Positions 23,536 through 32,175 are shown, numbered from the stretch's first letter. The stretch: DNA of 33,878 nucleotides from an uncultured Flavobacteriaceae bacterium (GCA_947498845.1 CANMLX010000044.1:1-33878); one strand, 5' to 3'. Notes: generated by a model from the sequence alone, not told the origin. Translations and numbers: made by a program.

Positions 23536-25320
23536 TTAACGGACACCATGCATGAGTTTTTTTAGTATTGGATTTAATATCATAGAGACAACTCCCATGG
23601 CTATTGGAACTAATGCGAATAGCAAGAAAAAAGTACTTAAAGAATATTGTTCTGTGATTTTGTCTATCATTCCTCCAGTAGTTCCAGCGATTTTTTTACC
23701 TATAGCTATAGCTAGATACCAAATACCAAACATAAAACCTATCATTCTGCTTGGGACTAACTTGCTAAGATATGACAACCCTACAGGTGAAATACATAAT
23801 TCACCCATAGTATGAAAGAGGTAAGCCAAAATCAAAAATATCATACTAACTGATGCTGTTTTAGCACCTTGAGGTATACCTAAAGTTCCAAAAACTAAAA
23901 TCCCAAATCCAAGTCCTAATAAAATTAGACCTATCCCATATTTCATAGCAACACTTGGATTGTATTTACTCTCCCACCATTTTGAGAATGAAGGCGCAAG
24001 CGTAATAATAAAAAATGAGTTTAATATTCCAAACCAAGAAGCACCAACTTCGGTAGTTTCTTTACTAAATTCATTATTTATTTTATAAAACACAACATAC
24101 CATAGAAACACGAAAGTTAGTCCTAAAACAATATTAGAATAAGGTATTTTGGAATATGTTTTTTTAAATAGTAAGTATAATACCCAGGTAATTATTGCTA
24201 ATGGACCAATAGTTAGAATAGTATCAATAATTTTAAAAACCAAAGCAGAATTTCCAGTTAAAGCTCTTGCGGTGTAATCTCGTGCAAATAAAGTCATAGA
24301 ACCTAACGATTGCTCAAAAGCACTAAAGAAAAAAACAGTAAAGATTCCAAAAACAGCAACTGCAATAATATTATCTCTTACCACAGGGGTATACCTAACT
24401 ATTCGTGAAATAATTAGGTAAAGAAATAATAACAATGCGATTAATACAGTAACACTAGAGCCATCGAAATCACCTAATTTGAAAGGTAATAAATTGATAT
24501 TTCCAATTTTAGAAAGAGGATCGTTAAATAGGTATAGAAGCCCTCCTAAAGAAGAAAGTACTATGAGAACTTTATCTAATAATGTAAACTGGTTTAATTT
24601 ATCTTTTACAGATGTTGTGATGTGTTGTTTTGGGCTTTCTTCATTTACATTTTGGGGAAGTTCCACTTCATGAATTTTTGATGGTTTTTCTCCAATCTCA
24701 CCAAATAAGTCTTTAGCTAACCAAAATTGAACTAAGCCACCAAACATAAAAATACCAGCTAAACCAAAACCATAACCCCAGCCTATATTTTCTGCCAAAT
24801 AGCCACAAAGCATCATGCCAAAAAAAGCACCTGCGTTTACGCCCATGTAGTAAATGGTATAAGCACCATCTTTTTTAGATTCCCTGCCTTTGTACATTTC
24901 AGAAATCATGGAGGTCATATTAGGTTTAAAAAAACCTGTTCCTATAATTAATAAAGCTAATCCTAGATATAGAGACCAAGGTGTTTCAAAAACCATAGCA
25001 GCATGACCAAGCATCATGACAAAACAGCCAATAATAACAGCCCATTTATATCCCATTACTTTGTCGGCTAACCAACCTCCAACAATTGGAGTTAGATATA
25101 ATAAAGAAGAATAAGTGCCAATTAAAGCCAATGCATTTTCACGAGACCATTCCCAACCAGGATTATCGCTTAAGTAAGGAGCTGTTAAGAAAAGTACTAA
25201 CAATATTTTCATCCCATAAAATGAAAATCGTTCCCACATTTCAGTAAAAAATATGACGAATAATCCTGCAGGATGACCAATTACTTTATCTTTAAAAAGA
25301 TTTTCTATGTCTGTATTCAT
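23536..25320 (-). CDS. POT-family proton-coupled oligopeptide transporter (larger paralog)
   Basis: Inner-membrane di/tripeptide:proton symporter of the MFS POT/PTR2 family. The 594-residue protein has the TM1 signature EMWERFSFYGM (residues 27-37), the PTR2 marker segments (GIGTGFFKPN-like IGTGFFKPNMTSM and YMGVNAGAFFG), about 14 membrane helices, and the conserved late motif FHTMGELCISPVGLSYLSKL. A central hydrophilic loop (about residues 208-245) is longer than in its neighbour. It is 21 bp downstream of a second POT gene and probably in one operon with it and the S9 peptidase. Substrate preference cannot be told from sequence. Confidence 0.94.
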   Translation of the reverse strand: MNTDIENLFKDKVIGHPAGLFVIFFTEMWERFSFYGMKILLVLFLTAPYLSDNPGWEWSRENALALIGTYSSLLYLTPIVGGWLADKVMGYKWAVIIGCFVMMLGHAAMVFETPWSLYLGLALLIIGTGFFKPNMTSMISEMYKGRESKKDGAYTIYYMGVNAGAFFGMMLCGYLAENIGWGYGFGLAGIFMFGGLVQFWLAKDLFGEIGEKPSKIHEVELPQNVNEESPKQHITTSVKDKLNQFTLLDKVLIVLSSLGGLLYLFNDPLSKIGNINLLPFKLGDFDGSSVTVLIALLLFLYLIISRIVRYTPVVRDNIIAVAVFGIFTVFFFSAFEQSLGSMTLFARDYTARALTGNSALVFKIIDTILTIGPLAIITWVLYLLFKKTYSKIPYSNIVLGLTFVFLWYVVFYKINNEFSKETTEVGASWFGILNSFFIITLAPSFSKWWESKYNPSVAMKYGIGLILLGLGFGILVFGTLGIPQGAKTASVSMIFLILAYLFHTMGELCISPVGLSYLSKLVPSRMIGFMFGIWYLAIAIGKKIAGTTGGMIDKITEQYSLSTFFLLFALVPIAMGVVSMILNPILKKLMHGVR

Positions 25321-25341
25321 ATATAATCAAAAAGTATAGTG

Positions 25342-26931
25342 TTAGTGTTTTTCTTCCATAATTACTTCATCTTCTCCACTTTCATCAGTATCTACATTAT
25401 GCATCATTTTTTTTACTAAAGGAGAAATTACAAGTAATATAACTCCAAAGATTAAACCTACATAAAATAATTTTTCGAATAGATCTGTATAACTTGCTTT
25501 GGCATCTATTAAGTCTGTGGTCACACCTCCAGAGGTGTCTATACTAGCAATATTCGCCAACAGAGACGCAATGTATTCAGAGCCTGCGGTAGCTAAGAAC
25601 CAAACTCCCATCATGAATCCAACTATTTTTCCAGGAGACAACTTAGTAACATAAGATAGCCCAACGGGAGAAAGACATAATTCACCCCATGTATGCAGTA
25701 AGTATGCCAATACAAGCCAAATTATAGCAACTTTACCTGCGCCAGATAATTCGGCGCCTATAACCAAAGCACCAAAACCTAAACCTACTAAAATAATGGC
25801 TAAAGCAAATTTAATAGCAGCATTAGGATTTCTATTTCTTTTTTCTAGTTTAATCCATAGCCAAGCAAAAACAGGAGCAAATAAAATAATAAAAATAGCA
25901 TTTAAGCTTAAAAAAGCGCCAGCTGGTATTAGTCCAAATATGGAGGTGTCTCTATCTAAAATTCTATCTGCATACAAGTTTAATGAAGTGTAAGCTTGTT
26001 CAAACAATGACCAAAATATAACTGAAAACAAAATGAGGATGGTGAGAGCAAATAGTCGATCTCTTTGTATTTTATCGCATTTAATCAAGGCATACCAAAA
26101 TATATAAATGAGAGATACTGCTCCAGAAATCATTAAAATAGCTTCAACTATACTATGCCTTTGTACCATTTGCCAAACAATAAATATGCTTAAAACTGCG
26201 AGCAAGTATATAGTGTATTCATTATTGAGTCCTAAAAAAGACCTCTCTTTTAGTAACGCTTTATTTTTGGCTTCTCCCTTTCCATAGAAATACTTTTTTC
26301 CATAAATAAAAGTTATTAAACCTAGTATCATACCTATTCCGGCAGCTCCAAAACCATAATTCCAACCGTATTTTTCACCAAGCCAAGCACAAATAAAAGT
26401 AGCTAGTGCAGAACCTAAGTTAATTCCCATATAAAAAATTGTAAAACCAGAATCTCTCCTTGCATCTCCTCTTTTGTATAATTCACCTACTATAGAAGAT
26501 ATGTTAGCTTTTAAAAAGCCTACTCCCATAATAATAAGGGCTAGAGAAAAATAAAATATTTGCAATGCGTTTTCATCTCTTTCTATTACTCCTGTCGAGA
26601 TTTCTTTTGCAGCTTCCCCTTCATATGCCATGCCTATGTGCCCTAAAACAAGAAGTACGCCTCCAAAAGTTACTGCTTTTCGAAATCCTAAATATCTGTC
26701 TGCTAAAAAGCCACCAATAACAGGCATAGCATAAACTAAAGCAGCATAACTGCCTACTAACAAATTTCCAGAAGTATCACTAAATAAATGGTATTTAACA
26801 AGATATAAAATTAAAAGCGCCTTCATTCCATAAAATGAAAAACGCTCCCACATTTCAGTTAAAAACAATACGTATAACCCTATTGGGTGTCCAAATAGTT
26901 CTTTTTGTTTGGGAGTAATCGATGTTTCCAT
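25342..26931 (-). CDS. POT-family proton-coupled oligopeptide transporter (smaller paralog)
   Basis: Second di/tripeptide:proton symporter, 529 residues, with EMWERFSFYGMKALLILYL (TM1 signature at residues 26-36), GFLKANISSIVGELY, FYMGINLGSALATF and the paired motif LLHTWGELCLSPVGLSYVTKL. It is a clear paralog of the following gene but with a shorter central loop. The acidic C-terminal tail (DTDESGEDEVIMEEKH) is cytoplasmic. It follows the S9 peptidase by 37 bp, which fits an operon that cleaves peptides in the periplasm and imports the products. Confidence 0.94.
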   Translation of the reverse strand: METSITPKQKELFGHPIGLYVLFLTEMWERFSFYGMKALLILYLVKYHLFSDTSGNLLVGSYAALVYAMPVIGGFLADRYLGFRKAVTFGGVLLVLGHIGMAYEGEAAKEISTGVIERDENALQIFYFSLALIIMGVGFLKANISSIVGELYKRGDARRDSGFTIFYMGINLGSALATFICAWLGEKYGWNYGFGAAGIGMILGLITFIYGKKYFYGKGEAKNKALLKERSFLGLNNEYTIYLLAVLSIFIVWQMVQRHSIVEAILMISGAVSLIYIFWYALIKCDKIQRDRLFALTILILFSVIFWSLFEQAYTSLNLYADRILDRDTSIFGLIPAGAFLSLNAIFIILFAPVFAWLWIKLEKRNRNPNAAIKFALAIILVGLGFGALVIGAELSGAGKVAIIWLVLAYLLHTWGELCLSPVGLSYVTKLSPGKIVGFMMGVWFLATAGSEYIASLLANIASIDTSGGVTTDLIDAKASYTDLFEKLFYVGLIFGVILLVISPLVKKMMHNVDTDESGEDEVIMEEKH

Positions 26932-26968
26932 AATATGGTTAGTGTGGTTAGTTAATTTTGAGATACTA

Positions 26969-29158
26969 TTAGTTAACTTTTTCGCCCAAAGTCTTCTCTA
27001 TAAAATTAGTCATTTTTCTATATAAATGTAATCGTGTATTACCGCCATAAATACCATGGTTTTTATCGGGATATATAGCCCATTCAAATTGCTTGTTGGC
27101 TTGTATTAAGGCTTCTGCTAACTGCATTGTGTTTTGTACATGCACATTGTCATCTGCAGAACCGTGAATCAATAAAAAATAACCTTTTAATTTATCTACA
27201 TGGTTTATAGGCGAGTTATTATCGTAGCCTGCTGGATTATCCTGTGGAGTCCCTAAATAGCGTTCGGTATAAATGGTATCATAAAAACGCCAACTGCTTA
27301 CAGGTGCAACGGCTATGCCCATTTTAAAAGTATCTGCGCCTTTAAATAAACAATTTGCACTCATAAAGCCACCATAACTCCAACCCCAAATACCTATTCT
27401 ATTATTGTCTATATAAGGTAATGCTCCAAGCTGTTTTGCTGCTGCAATTTGATCTTCAACTTCGTATTTTCCTAAATTGTTTTGTGTAACTTTTTTAAAT
27501 TTCGCCCCTTTAAAACCAGTGCCTCTTCCATCTACGCAAGCTACAATGTAACCTTTTTGAGCTAAATATTGAAACCAATAATCGTTGCTACTATTCCAAG
27601 TATTGGCTACTTTCTGAGAACCTGGCCCCGAATATTGTATCATAAACAATGGATATTTTTTATTTGGATTAAAGTTTGCAGGTTTAAGCACCCACATATT
27701 TAAGTCATTATCATTTACTTTTATAGTGCTAAATTCTTTTTTAGAAATTTTATATTCTGAAAGGTTTTGGGAAAGTTTACTATTATCTTCAATTAATTTT
27801 AATTGAAATCCAGAAGAAGGATTATTAAGGCTATATCGTGTTGGAGCACTCACACTAGAAAATGTATTGATAAAATATGAAAAGTCTGCACTAAATGATG
27901 CTGCATTGGTGCCGATTTCTTTTGTGAGTTGTTTTTTGTTTTTTCCATTTAACCCAATACTATAAACATCACGATTAATGGACCCATTTTCGGTAGATTG
28001 ATAATAAATACGGTTGTTTTTTTCGTTATAACCATAATAGTCTGTTACTTCCCATTTTCCTGATGTGACTTGATGAATTAAATCACCTTTTTCGGAATAA
28101 TGATAGATATGATTGTAATTATCTTTTTCACTTGTCCAAATAAAGCTATTGTTTTTTAAAAATGTTAGGTTACTGGTTACATCGACATAAGCTGCGTCTT
28201 TTTCCTCTAAAATGAGTTGGGATGTATTGCTTTTTGTATTTAAAAACCATAAATCTAATTCATTTTGTTTTCGAGTTAAAAATTGAGCAGTTAAAATGTC
28301 AGGGTCGTTTGTCCATTTTATTCTTGGAATATAAAAATCACCATATTTCTTGCTTACTTTTATAGGTGATAAAGACCCTTTTCTTAAGTTATAGATATGT
28401 AAGCTTACAGTTGCATTTGGTTCACCAGCTTTAGGGTATTTAAAAACCTGTTGTGTTTGGTACAACCCTTTACCATAAACATCCATAGAAAGCTTAGGAA
28501 CATTACTTTCGTTAAATCTTATAAAGGCTATTTTATCACTGGTTTTATTCCACTCAAAAGCCCTTACAAATGAAAATTCTTCTTCATAAACCCAGTCTGT
28601 AATTCCATTTATTATTTTATTTTTTTCACCATCAAAAGTAATTTTCTTGGTTTTATTAGTTTTTAAATCTTTAATAAATAGATTGTTGTCCATGGCAAAG
28701 GCTATTTTTTTACCATCAGGAGAAAACGTAGGTTCCTGTATTTTTTTGTTCGAAACCTTATTTACCGTTTCACTTTTTACATCATAAACATAATAGAGCG
28801 CTTTAGTTGAGCGCCTGTAAATATATTCTTGTCCTGTTACTAATAATATCTTTTGTTCATTTTTACTAAATTGATAACCTGTGAAGTAATTTAATTCGGG
28901 AATATTAAAAGAGCTTACTAAGGTTTTTACTTTTTTTAAAGTTTTATATTCGTATATATCAACAGTGGTGCTTTTTAAAGTGCTATTAAAATTAAAAACA
29001 GAGTAATGTTTACCATCTTTCATAGGATGTAATTCATCCATTTTTTTTGTTCTAAAAGTACCATTCCAAATGGCTTCTAAAGTAATTTCTTTTGTTTGCG
29101 CTTTGATTAATAATGGAAAAAGTAAAAAAAGACAAAAGGGAAAATTCAAGTATTTCAT
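26969..29158 (-). CDS. Dipeptidyl-peptidase IV-like S9 serine peptidase
   Basis: Exported prolyl-oligopeptidase-family enzyme that releases N-terminal dipeptides. From the ATG at 29158 the product is 729 residues with a clean signal peptide (MKYLNFPFCLFLLFPLLIKA before QTKEI). In-frame ATGs at 29173 and 29191 would add 5 or 11 residues. An N-terminal DPP IV beta-propeller (YVYDVKSETV, FSPDGKKIAFAMDNNLF, a glutamate pair in WVYEEEFSF that binds the substrate amino group) precedes the alpha/beta hydrolase domain with the catalytic Ser in GWSYGG, Asp in GSADDNVH and His in YPDKNHGIYGG. All triad residues are present. The product dipeptides match the two POT transporters downstream. Confidence 0.94.
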   Translation of the reverse strand: MKYLNFPFCLFLLFPLLIKAQTKEITLEAIWNGTFRTKKMDELHPMKDGKHYSVFNFNSTLKSTTVDIYEYKTLKKVKTLVSSFNIPELNYFTGYQFSKNEQKILLVTGQEYIYRRSTKALYYVYDVKSETVNKVSNKKIQEPTFSPDGKKIAFAMDNNLFIKDLKTNKTKKITFDGEKNKIINGITDWVYEEEFSFVRAFEWNKTSDKIAFIRFNESNVPKLSMDVYGKGLYQTQQVFKYPKAGEPNATVSLHIYNLRKGSLSPIKVSKKYGDFYIPRIKWTNDPDILTAQFLTRKQNELDLWFLNTKSNTSQLILEEKDAAYVDVTSNLTFLKNNSFIWTSEKDNYNHIYHYSEKGDLIHQVTSGKWEVTDYYGYNEKNNRIYYQSTENGSINRDVYSIGLNGKNKKQLTKEIGTNAASFSADFSYFINTFSSVSAPTRYSLNNPSSGFQLKLIEDNSKLSQNLSEYKISKKEFSTIKVNDNDLNMWVLKPANFNPNKKYPLFMIQYSGPGSQKVANTWNSSNDYWFQYLAQKGYIVACVDGRGTGFKGAKFKKVTQNNLGKYEVEDQIAAAKQLGALPYIDNNRIGIWGWSYGGFMSANCLFKGADTFKMGIAVAPVSSWRFYDTIYTERYLGTPQDNPAGYDNNSPINHVDKLKGYFLLIHGSADDNVHVQNTMQLAEALIQANKQFEWAIYPDKNHGIYGGNTRLHLYRKMTNFIEKTLGEKVN

Positions 29159-29256
29159 TAAAAAAATATTCATTTTATAGGGAGTAATCAATTTTAGTGA
29201 AAATTATGCAAAAAACAATAACTATTAACACATAAATAACGCATTTTTTAATATTG

Positions 29257-29425
29257 GAACTCATATTGAGTATTGCTTTGACCTACAAAATTCACATTTT
29301 GTACTCTAATTTCATTGTTTTTTTTAATCGTAGTATGGCTATGATGAAAAAAATCTACTTTATTATACCAATTACAGCACAAAAGCCAAACTTTTCGGTT
29401 AAAAACCACTACTCAATATGAGTTC
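29257..29425. repeat. Perfect 16-bp inverted repeat between divergent genes
   Basis: GAACTCATATTGAGTA (29257-29272) is exactly inverted at 29410-29425 around 137 bp of AT-rich, gene-free sequence containing one TATACCAATTA motif. It lies between the S9 peptidase and HMG-CoA reductase starts. It could be a small palindromic element or a looping operator. Confidence 0.65.
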
Positions 29426-29451
29426 TAATTCAATTTTCATGCCTAGAGTAG

Positions 29452-29459
29452 TATCTTTG
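29452..29459 (+). promoter_or_regulatory. HMG-CoA reductase -7 promoter element (TATCTTTG)
   Basis: Exact TAnnTTTG followed by C, 19 bp before the start codon. It is just outside the 16-bp inverted repeat. Confidence 0.55.
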
Positions 29460-29478
29460 CTCTTAAAATAGAGCTTTT

Positions 29479-30837
29479 ATGAGTAAAACTATTACTGGTT
29501 TTTCCAAATTATCCAAATCGCAAAAAATAAATTGGGTTGTTGATACGTATTTCACGAATAAAGAAGATGCTAAACGTATTCTAAAACAGTATTGGAATAC
29601 TAATGAAAAGCTGCAACAATTGCACGATGAGTTTATTGAAAATACCATAACCAATTATTATCTACCATTGGGTATAGCGCCTAACTTTTTAATTAATGGA
29701 GCCATGTATACCATGCCAATGGCTATAGAGGAAAGTTCTGTGGTAGCCGCAGCTAGTAAGGCTGCTAAGTTTTGGTTGGATCGAGGCGGCTTTAAAACTA
29801 GTGTGATCTCTACCACAAAAGTAGGACAGGTGCATTTTACTTATAATGGTAATAGTGGTGATTTAGAACTTTTTTTTAAGCAAATAAAAACCCGATTTTT
29901 CCAAGATGCTAAGCCTATAACCAAGAATATGGAAAAAAGGGGAGGAGGCATTATAGATATTGAATTAAAGAATAAAACTAATGCCTTAAAAAATTACTAC
30001 CAGTTACATGCTACTTTCGAGACGTTAGATGCGATGGGAGCCAATTTTATAAACTCATGTTTGGAGCAGTTTGCAACCACTTTAAAAAGAGAAGCAAGTT
30101 TGGTTTTAAAAGGAGATTTGGATGTGGTTATGAGTATTTTATCCAATTATGTACCCGAGTGTTTGGTTAGAGCTGAGGTAAGTTGTCCTGTTGAAGATTT
30201 AACAGAAGGTAGTACAATTTCTGGGCAGGAATTTGCAAATAAATTTGTGCAAGCAGTAACTATTGCAGAAGTAGAGCCCTATCGCGCTGTAACGCATAAT
30301 AAAGGTATTATGAATGGTATAGATGCTGTAGTGTTAGCTACTGGTAATGATTTTAGAGCTATTGAAGCTGGAGTACATGCTTATGCCTCAAAAACTGGAG
30401 AGTATTCAAGTTTGTCACATGCCGAAATTAAGGATGGGATCTTTAAATTCTGGATGGAACTACCTTTAGCATTGGGAACTGTTGGTGGACTTACAGGATT
30501 ACATCCTTTGGTGAAGTTAGCGTTAGAACTCTTGGGTAAACCATCGGCAAAAGAGTTAATGCAAATTGTAGCTGTTGCCGGTTTAGCGCAAAACTTTGCA
30601 GCTCTAAGGTCGCTTACAACAACAGGAATCCAACAAGGACATATGAAAATGCATTTAATGAATATACTAAATCAATTTGCGGCTAACGATAACGAAAAAC
30701 AAGTTTTAACCAAACGGTTTAAAACCGAAACGGTTTCCCATAGTGCAGTTGTAGAGGCTTTGGAGAATTTAAGGAGTAATTATGGTTTCGACTCCGCTCA
30801 ACCACCAACCAAATCTCATAAATCACCTAAGGTCTAA
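29479..30837 (+). CDS. Class II hydroxymethylglutaryl-CoA reductase
   Basis: Interconverts HMG-CoA and mevalonate. Class II enzymes were first named degradative, but in flavobacteria the gene sits with a GHMP kinase, which points to isoprenoid synthesis by the mevalonate route. The 452-residue protein shows PLGIAPNFLING, MAIEESSVVAAASKAAKFW (residues 81-99, with the catalytic Glu), the Lys/Asp region (AVTHNKGIMNGIDAVVLATG NDFRA) and GTVGGLTGLHPLVK, with the catalytic His expected in GHMKMHL. The last 17 or so residues (from about GFDSAQPP) are encoded by the REP-like repeat at 30783-30866 and not by family sequence, so the original stop has been displaced. Confidence 0.93.
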   Translation: MSKTITGFSKLSKSQKINWVVDTYFTNKEDAKRILKQYWNTNEKLQQLHDEFIENTITNYYLPLGIAPNFLINGAMYTMPMAIEESSVVAAASKAAKFWLDRGGFKTSVISTTKVGQVHFTYNGNSGDLELFFKQIKTRFFQDAKPITKNMEKRGGGIIDIELKNKTNALKNYYQLHATFETLDAMGANFINSCLEQFATTLKREASLVLKGDLDVVMSILSNYVPECLVRAEVSCPVEDLTEGSTISGQEFANKFVQAVTIAEVEPYRAVTHNKGIMNGIDAVVLATGNDFRAIEAGVHAYASKTGEYSSLSHAEIKDGIFKFWMELPLALGTVGGLTGLHPLVKLALELLGKPSAKELMQIVAVAGLAQNFAALRSLTTTGIQQGHMKMHLMNILNQFAANDNEKQVLTKRFKTETVSHSAVVEALENLRSNYGFDSAQPPTKSHKSPKV

Positions 30838-30866
30838 TCTGGTAGCTGAGCGGAGTCGAAGCTACA
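30783..30866. repeat. REP-like pair A (left border of GIY-YIG cassette)
   Basis: Two oppositely oriented units. Unit 1 (30783-30804): TGGT, core TTCGACTCCGCTCA, ACCA. Unit 2 (30842-30865): GTAGC, inverse core TGAGCGGAGTCGAA, GCTAC. Each unit can form a hairpin by its own flanks, and the two cores are complementary, so the pair can also fold as a larger stem. It codes for the end of the HMG-CoA reductase frame. Unit 2 with its surroundings (30838-30866, 29 bp) is identical to 31221-31249. Confidence 0.85.
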
Positions 30867-30885
30867 ATTAACTAAATTTATAATT

Positions 30886-32175
30886 TTGCCTAAAGGATTT
30901 GTTTACATACTAGAATGTTCAGATGGTACTTACTATACAGGAAGCACTATCGATTTAGAAAAGCGCATTACCGAACATAAAAATGGTTTAGGAGCTAACC
31001 ATACTAAAAAACGACTTCCTATTAGGCTTGTCTATTTTGAAGAGTTCAGCAGAATTGATGAAGCCTTTCAAAGAGAAAAACAAATACAGGGTTGGAGCAG
31101 AAAGAAGAAAAAAGCATTGATAGAAAAGAATTATGATCGTTTGCCTGATTTGTCTAAATGTAAAAATAATTCACATCATTCAAATGTGGTTTCGACTCCG
31201 CTCAATCACCACGAAACGGCTCTGGTAGCTGAGCGGAGTCGAAGCTACACAAGTAACGGTAAACTATTGCTTACAGGAGAGTATGTTGTGTTGGATGGTG
31301 CTCTAGCTTTAGCTGTACCCACAACTTATGGGCAATCATTAAAAGTAATACCGATACAAGAGCCTAAATTACTTTGGAAAAGTATAGATGATAAAGGTAA
31401 TGTTTGGTTTGAAACTGAATTTGAATTGCAACCTGACGGTAGCCTTAAACATGTTAAGGGTGACGAGACAACGCAAAGATTGCTTCAAATATTTAATGCA
31501 GTTAAGCAATTGAATTCTAATTTTTTGTTTAACAATAAAGGGTTTAAGGTAACAACTTCATTGGATTTCCCTAAAAATTGGGGTTTAGGAACTTCTTCTA
31601 CATTAATAAATAATATGGCGCAATGGGCAAAAGTTGATCCTTTTGAGTTATTAGCACTTACTTTTGGAGGAAGTGGCTATGATATTGCTTGTGCGCAACA
31701 TAATACACCTATCACCTATCAAATAAACTATGATGAGACCCCGAAACGCGTTCAGGGTAATGAGAAAAGAACAATAACACCTGTGGAATTTAATCCTTCT
31801 TTTAAAGCCCATTTATATTTTGTTTACCTCAATAAAAAACAAAACAGTAGAGAAGGTATTGCATATTACAAATCCCTTGCTGAGGATAAAAAACCTGTTA
31901 TTTTAGAAATAAATGAGATCACAAAACAGCTGTTGTCTTGTGAAGAATTTAAGACATTTCAAAATCTAATAGATACACATGAAGCCTTAATATCTAAAGT
32001 GACACAACAAAAAACAGTAAAGACTCTTTTTTTTAATGACTTTAAAGGGAGTATGAAGAGTTTAGGCGCTTGGGGCGGTGATTTTGTTTTGGTGTGTTCT
32101 GAAAACGATCCAACTGAATATTTTAATAGAAAAGGGTTTACAACTGTGATGACCTACAAGGATATGGTATTATAG
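30886..32175 (+). CDS. GIY-YIG nuclease joined in frame to GYDIA-type GHMP kinase
   Basis: The frame opens with TTG (30886), not ATG. Residues 1-90 are a UPF0213/YhbQ-like GIY-YIG nuclease: VYI (6-8), YTG (17-19), Arg27 and Glu64 (AFQREKQIQGW), so the catalytic set is complete. Residues 101-121 are encoded by REP-like pair B. From residue 123 (SNGKLLLTGEYVVLDGALAL) it is a GHMP kinase with ATP loop GLGTSST (233-239), GGSGYDIACAQ, and C-terminal SLGAWGGDF, probably acting on a mevalonate-pathway intermediate. There is no ATG between the nuclease and deep inside the kinase; a GTG at 31186, inside the repeat, is the best separate start. So either a true fusion is made, or the kinase starts at a rare codon. 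The original kinase start was probably lost on insertion. Confidence 0.85.
   Translation: MPKGFVYILECSDGTYYTGSTIDLEKRITEHKNGLGANHTKKRLPIRLVYFEEFSRIDEAFQREKQIQGWSRKKKKALIEKNYDRLPDLSKCKNNSHHSNVVSTPLNHHETALVAERSRSYTSNGKLLLTGEYVVLDGALALAVPTTYGQSLKVIPIQEPKLLWKSIDDKGNVWFETEFELQPDGSLKHVKGDETTQRLLQIFNAVKQLNSNFLFNNKGFKVTTSLDFPKNWGLGTSSTLINNMAQWAKVDPFELLALTFGGSGYDIACAQHNTPITYQINYDETPKRVQGNEKRTITPVEFNPSFKAHLYFVYLNKKQNSREGIAYYKSLAEDKKPVILEINEITKQLLSCEEFKTFQNLIDTHEALISKVTQQKTVKTLFFNDFKGSMKSLGAWGGDFVLVCSENDPTEYFNRKGFTTVMTYKDMVL
31186..31249. repeat. REP-like pair B (right border of GIY-YIG cassette)
   Basis: Unit 1 (31186-31212): GTGGT, core TTCGACTCCGCTCA, then ATC and ACCAC. Unit 2 (31225-31248): GTAGC, inverse core TGAGCGGAGTCGAA, GCTAC. 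Same order and orientation as pair A, so A and B are direct repeats of a two-hairpin module, but the inter-unit spacer is different in sequence and shorter (12 bp here, about 37 in A). Confidence 0.85.

Larger units (their letters stand above)
30783..31249 (+). mobile_element. Candidate GIY-YIG nuclease + REP-pair cassette
   Basis: A 467-bp package of REP-like pair A, a GIY-YIG nuclease segment, and REP-like pair B. It lies exactly between two genes that normally form an operon (class II HMG-CoA reductase and GYDIA-type GHMP kinase). The upstream frame picks up a foreign tail and the downstream frame has no start codon of its own. The arrangement suggests an insertion mediated or accompanied by the nuclease and its repeats. 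This mobility claim is inference; the repeats, the nuclease and the altered gene ends are seen directly. Confidence 0.55.

Noticed and set aside
30783..31249. REP-like units as a CRISPR array
   Set aside because: Units alternate in orientation, spacing is irregular, and the interval contains a nuclease gene; no cas genes occur.
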